A stretch of 64,000 bases of DNA from Paraspadella gotoi (lineage: Eukaryota; Chaetognatha), in NCBI GenBank assembly GCA_051294375.1, contig CM119266.1, positions 25,441,731 to 25,505,730 on the forward strand. Direction: 5' to 3'. The notes beneath the pieces are model-generated. The model saw only the letters and a list, made by a program, of their open reading frames with translations. It was not told where the DNA came from and did not search any database. Within the stretch, counting starts at the first letter, position 1. Every line of letters starts with the position of its first letter. Of the stretch, positions 59,257 through 64,000 are shown in pieces. Both the position numbers and the translations under genes were made by a program.

Positions 59257-59940
59257 CGAGAAAAAGGCGATGAAGTGACGGAATGAAAAATTAGTTTGAA
59301 TTGTCGGAGGGAGGATATGTGGACGGATTCCCTCGCTTGACTCTGGGCGATAATAATATAGAGAAACGTTGAGACTTAACTGTTTAGGCATTAATTTATG
59401 AAAATAAGAAATCAAGCTTCTCCACGGCGTGGACCACGCTCGGAACAATGGGTAAGGTTCACCCAATTCAATCTCCGGCAAAATCGCCAACAATGAATCA
59501 CCGATTCATGGGAAGTCATCGTCCTCTTCATCCATCGCCACATCGAGAGAATGCTCGTTTTATTCTGCTCCGAAGGACCCGATGGCCCGGATCGAGCATA
59601 ATTGCCCCGACAACGAGAGGAAGAAGAAAAAAATCTGGAACATAATCCTGTAGGGTCGCCATCTGCCTTTCGACAAAAGACAAAAAAAAAGAAGCCACTT
59701 GGTAGCTTTAAATACACCACTATTTCTTTTTTAATTTTCAGGGAAAAAAATTTAAAGAGCTATCGATTGGTGCAAGAAAAATTTGAATTGGTTGAGGCAG
59801 TAGAATATACAGTGTGTTCCAATGGTACTGTCGGTTATTTTTTACATATTGTGCGGAACCGTGTTATTAAATCTTATTTCTGAGATAACAATGTCAAGAT
59901 AAGTTCGTTACCATTTACTGATACTATATTTCATATTAAA
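59257..59940. other. Intergenic region upstream of QNG1
   Basis: QNG1 promoter side. Unremarkable AT-rich sequence with open frames at 59412-59720 and 59602-59883 that are not recognisable. It passes into LINE-derived sequence somewhere near 59.9-60.4 kb. Confidence 0.4.
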
Positions 59941-59949
59941 ATTTCTATA

Positions 59950-62900
59950 TAAAAAAATTTCTATATTAAAAACTGGAAGGACGCAGAAATACGTCCCGAC
60001 GAAAGAGCCCTAAGAATCCATGGAATGACATAATTTCTATCGTTAAGATCTGTGACGTCTCAAGAAGTACTAGCCTAATGTTGTCACAAAAATATTAATA
60101 GAGTCCCTCATATGAGCAGGAATCAATCAATTATGGAGTGTTTTGCCGCAGTATCCAAAATTAGAGGCAAAAAATTAATGATATGTCCAGTCATTTGTGA
60201 GTAAAGACGGTTTGGCTGAAGCCATAAAACCCTATTTTCGACCTCAAGAAACAAGTACATGTGTGCCAAATTTGTCTAACGAGTCCACAATTTATACCGA
60301 CCTCTTCAACCCACACTGTCTTTGCAGAGACACATCCAAAGGTCCTTCTTTTCTAATCTTATGAACTCACCAACTCCATTCTCGTCGTTCAGCTCAGGCA
60401 AACAAAACTGTTGAAGTTTCTGAAAAAAATTCGCTGGAAAATCCGTGAAAACTGTGAGACCAAAAAACATTGAAGACAACGTTACTTCTGAGAAAAACCT
60501 AACACCATGAAAAAAAATCAGTTATTAATTGGCAAGTCCGTCAAACAGGTGCGCTATCTCATGGAAAGGTGCAGATCTCACCTGTACATCGCTATTTGGG
60601 AAACGTGGACCTCCAATCCAACCAATGACTCCATAAAAGCCTATATTGAAAGCAAGGGTATCAGCTTCTGGATTCGTTCAAAACGAATGCAAACAAAATC
60701 GATTCAAATCCTTTCATCTCACTGTAAAAAAGAGCGACATCAGTAAAGTCGACAATCCGGACATGTGGCCCGAGATATCGTTCATTCGCCGGATACTTTT
60801 TCCAAAGAATGAAAAGCAGTCCTCAAGAATCAACAGAAACTCTGTAATGGATCCTAATACATCCACATCAACTAAGTTGACCGTCTCAACTTACAACAAT
60901 CATGGTCTACAGCGAAGTAAGGAATATATCTATCGGCTTCTGTAAGAAAATGAAATCAAGTGATTGCTCTGCAAGAACATTGGCTGCGTCCTTCTCATAA
61001 GAAACATGTCGGGGTAAACAAACTGCGATCTGTTCACCTAAAATATGAAGGCTACGGTACATTCTGAATGGACATGACTCAATACATAGAGGTTAGACTA
61101 TGGGGGAACAGGGTTTTTGTGGCCAAAGAAATTTTCAAGTAATTAAACCTCGTTACGAATATAAGCATAAGCGTGTTTCAGTCTTGCAAGTAGGATGATA
61201 AAGATTACAATCTGTTTGTTTATTAATATTTCATGCACCATTTTTCGATATGAAAAATAGATTAGAAAAAAGAGATGGACTATAGAGATACGTATAGGTT
61301 TTTGTTGAATACATTGTTATGATAATAGAAACTGTAAAATAATTTTATTTATGGATATGAACTGGTTAATTTTTTTGACTTACCGCCACCCATTTACAAA
61401 AAATACTAAGACCTTTCAATATGTTCTTAAAATTTCGTATCATGCTTTTGTAAATGCCTATTTTTGATCCTTTAACTATGTGGACAAGAAAGGACTCGAA
61501 ATCGTACTCATTAATCGATGGGATATCTTTAATAAAAGTTTATTCACCTTTTGATCATAATGTGAAATTTGTTACGACGGTTGATAATGTTTCTGATCAT
61601 TATCCAGTATTCATTAGACATATTTGTTAAGCTTTAAAAGCCAATAAGGTTAGTCCTTTAGCAGAACTCCATTTGTTAACTGGAAAAACTTAAATTAGAA
61701 AGATTTAAATCATATGAAACAACTTATCTTTAGAATTAGACAAAATTACTGTTTCCCGGTTGATTCCCTTATTACATGGCGAAAATAACATGTGATGACA
61801 ATCATATTTTAGTATTGGAACGATATTTTTTGTGACATTGTTCACTACAATAAAGTAGCTGACGCTACTCTGCCACGAACTCTTCCTTATTATTCAAAAA
61901 GCCTTTTGAATGATGATTGATCACATTTTAAAAAAAGCAATCAATTGAGCTGTTTACGTTTGGCGTAACTGTGGAAACAAATAGGTGGTTCTATCTTTAA
62001 TGCAAAAGTAAAAAAGCTATACAATGCTATAAACATGCTATAAAAAAGCAAACACAAGAAGAGTCAAATTTGTAAACTCCTGACAAAATTATTACGATTT
62101 AATGAATGAAAGATTGTGTGTAGGGTTTTGGAACTCATGGCGTAAATGCAGGGTAAACACGGATATTAATAAATGATTGATGGTTATTTGTGACAATACA
62201 ATTGCTAATCACTTGCTTTGAATACAAATCATGTGTATTGATGATTTTAATGCTGAAAGTAACGAACGACTGAAATCAAATTTTGGTGAAAATATAAAGC
62301 TACTGTCAATCTTTAGCAGAGACATCTATTAGACCATACTTGCATTTCATGGGATGAGTTCTAACCGCTTTTGAAGTAAAGCAGGTAAAATCTTACGCCT
62401 CTTTTATTACTCCAGAACATTTGATTCATGCGTGCCCTAAATATTAATTCATATTCACAGTTACTTTTAACAGTTTTATTCAACCACGCCTATGTTTGTT
62501 CAGACTTTTTAGATGGACTAATTATTCACAATAGTGAAAGATTACAGTGGTGACTTTGTACCGTCTCTAGATTACCGAGGAAATAAACTCTGTCATCAGT
62601 TTTAGTCAATTGTTGAGCACTTGTCTCTTGTTAAAATTTGGGCATTATCTTTTTTCAATGACTGCAATTTGTTATAAGAAATCTCATTCTACTTCTCATG
62701 CAATTGTTTCACTCTACGGAACCTGCATAGATTATTTTCATGTTCATGGTTCGGGTGTTTACAGTACATTTATGGATTGCTAGCAAGGGTTTTGACAAAG
62801 TGATCATTATGGTCTTTTTACTAAGCTTATAGATCGTGGAAGTGCCATTATGTTCTTAAAAATCTTGGTATACTGGTTATAGCAATAAAAGTAAATGTAG

Positions 62901-63875
62901 ATGGAAAAGTAACCATTATGATTCATTTGTAGTGTCTTCTGGCGTACGCCAAGGAGGAGTCCTCAGTCCCTTACTTATGGGCAGTATATGTCAACGATTA
63001 ATTTTGGCACAAAAAAAATCAGTTGTGGTTGTTACATAGGGACATATTTTTGTAGCATGGCATATTTTATGCAGACGATATAGCATTTAACTTTCACCAA
63101 CGATAAGAGGTATGCAAGTCTTTAATTGACATTTTGTGCCAAAATATGCCAAAGGATTTTTGTTTACATTAGCTTCAAAAAAACGAAAGTCATTAAGTAT
63201 TTTGGGAACGTGGCAAACTACAATTCAAATGATATACTTTTTCTCGATGGTAACTGTATCGATCTAGTTGATAAATGGACATATCTAGGCGTCAACCTTA
63301 GGTATGTGAAAGAGACAGCTTGTTTGAGCCAAGCAAGAATGAGTATTCTTTTTTTAGATCAAGTAACTGTTTTGGATAAATGCCTTGTTAAAACCCTTCA
63401 GAGGAATTTATTGATGAAATTGTATTATACTAACTGTGTTCCGGTTCTCCTTTATGGTTGTTGAAGCTAAAAATTTTTCTGTACGTAATATGAATAGACT
63501 TAATGTTGCGTAAATGTGTGTACGAAAGATTTTTGGATATAATCGGATGGGAAAGTGTGAGAGAACTTAGGAGTATGTTTGGATACACGACTTACTCTAC
63601 AATTTTTAATAAATCGTTAAGAAAACTTATCTCAAGATATATACAATTGATAAATACTGTCTTCAGAAACTTTGTTCCATTTTTTATTTTCAACATCAAA
63701 GAACAATTTAATTGTTTAAATTTAATTAATTAATTTTTATTTAATTAACTGTTGTTTTTTTCTCTCTATTTTATGTTTTTTGCTTAGACTTAGTCTTCTT
63801 TGTTTGTTGTTTGTGATGATGATTGTACTGAATCAACCTCATTGTTATTTTCGAATAAAATCGCATATATATTCG
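59950..63875 (+). mobile_element. Degenerate non-LTR retrotransposon (LINE)
   Basis: Decayed element with pieces of all expected parts in order on the plus strand. ORF1-like C-terminal fragments lie near 60507-60860 (SLYIAIW-like; NDSIKAYIESKGI; FHLTVKKSDISKVDNPDMWP). The start of an APE-type endonuclease lies at about 60870-61070 (TVSTYNNHGLQRSKEYIYRL, then ALQEHWLRPSHKKH after a stop). Reverse-transcriptase motifs SSGVRQGGVLSPLL (about 62935) and FYADDIA (about 63065) are present. The C-terminal region WTYLGVNL, YYTNCVPVLLYGC and FLDIIGWESVRELRSMFGY runs to 63640. The 3' UTR has GATTGTACTGAATCAACC and ends in an ATA-rich tail near 63870. There are many stops and frameshifts, so the copy is inactive. 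The left end is uncertain. Confidence 0.85.
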
Positions 63876-64000
63876 AATTCAATTTTTATCATTTTTTTTT
63901 GCCAGAACATTCAATTTAAATGAGTCATAATTTCTCACTTTTTTAATTTTTAGATATTTTTTATTTTAAAATAAATTTATTAAAAAAATTATGTAAAAAA
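63876..64000. other. AT-rich flank after the LINE
   Basis: Low-complexity A/T sequence to the end of the window. Nothing recognised. Confidence 0.5.

Noticed and set aside
60507-60945. Two short ORFs as independent genes
   Set aside because: They are adjacent frames of one decayed LINE ORF1/endonuclease region, collinear with RT motifs downstream.

Overview
This is animal nuclear DNA. The exons are GC-rich, the introns AT-rich and mostly 55-150 bp, CpG is not depleted, and polypyrimidine, (GA)n and (CT)n tracts are abundant. The gene set includes a protostome-type muscarinic acetylcholine receptor (a bilaterian nervous-system gene) and two cilium genes, meckelin/TMEM67 and the motile-cilium kinesin KIF19. 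This points to a compact-genome, ciliated bilaterian invertebrate. The phylum cannot be fixed from the sequence. One scaffold gap of 10 N lies at 10520-10529.

Layout. The first 13 kb (+) hold a 5'-incomplete muscarinic receptor (1031-13245) with very large introns and a third intracellular loop of nearly 600 residues. After 3.4 kb without genes come PYROXD2 (+, 16708-20886), a tetraspanin (-, 22447-23750), a tRNA-Glu (-) and an 18-exon TMEM67 (+, 26344-30798). From there to 59.3 kb every gene is on the minus strand. In transcription order these are QNG1, ABT1, RPUSD2, an unrecognised gene, two tandem COX5B genes, KIF19, dynein light intermediate chain, ELP3, a MATH-BTB (SPOP-like) gene, TBCC, OST4 and ALG8. 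The last 4 kb is a decayed LINE-type retrotransposon. A 5'-truncated relative of its 3' end lies near 33.8 kb, beside one copy of a short interspersed repeat also found near 1.6 kb.

How genes fit together. OST4 (37 aa, a subunit of oligosaccharyltransferase) ends 39 bp before the ALG8 start codon. Two N-glycosylation genes in the same ER pathway therefore look bicistronic. ELP3 and the MATH-BTB gene are 98 bp apart, and QNG1-ABT1, COX5B-COX5B and RPUSD2-unknown are 150-200 bp apart. Five genes have a splice-acceptor-like AG 2-8 nt before the ATG. Together this suggests operons and spliced-leader trans-splicing, or at least very tight 5' UTR splicing. QNG1 (queuosine salvage), RPUSD2 (pseudouridine), ELP3 (wobble uridine) and a tRNA gene make an RNA-modification theme, which may be coincidence.

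Five introns need a GC donor rather than GT (three in TMEM67, one in ALG8, one in the dynein gene), about 6% of the roughly 77 introns resolved here. Gene models were built by hand from splice consensus, reading-frame continuity and family knowledge. Every multi-exon model keeps frame through all junctions except two flagged places, in the muscarinic receptor and in the unrecognised gene.
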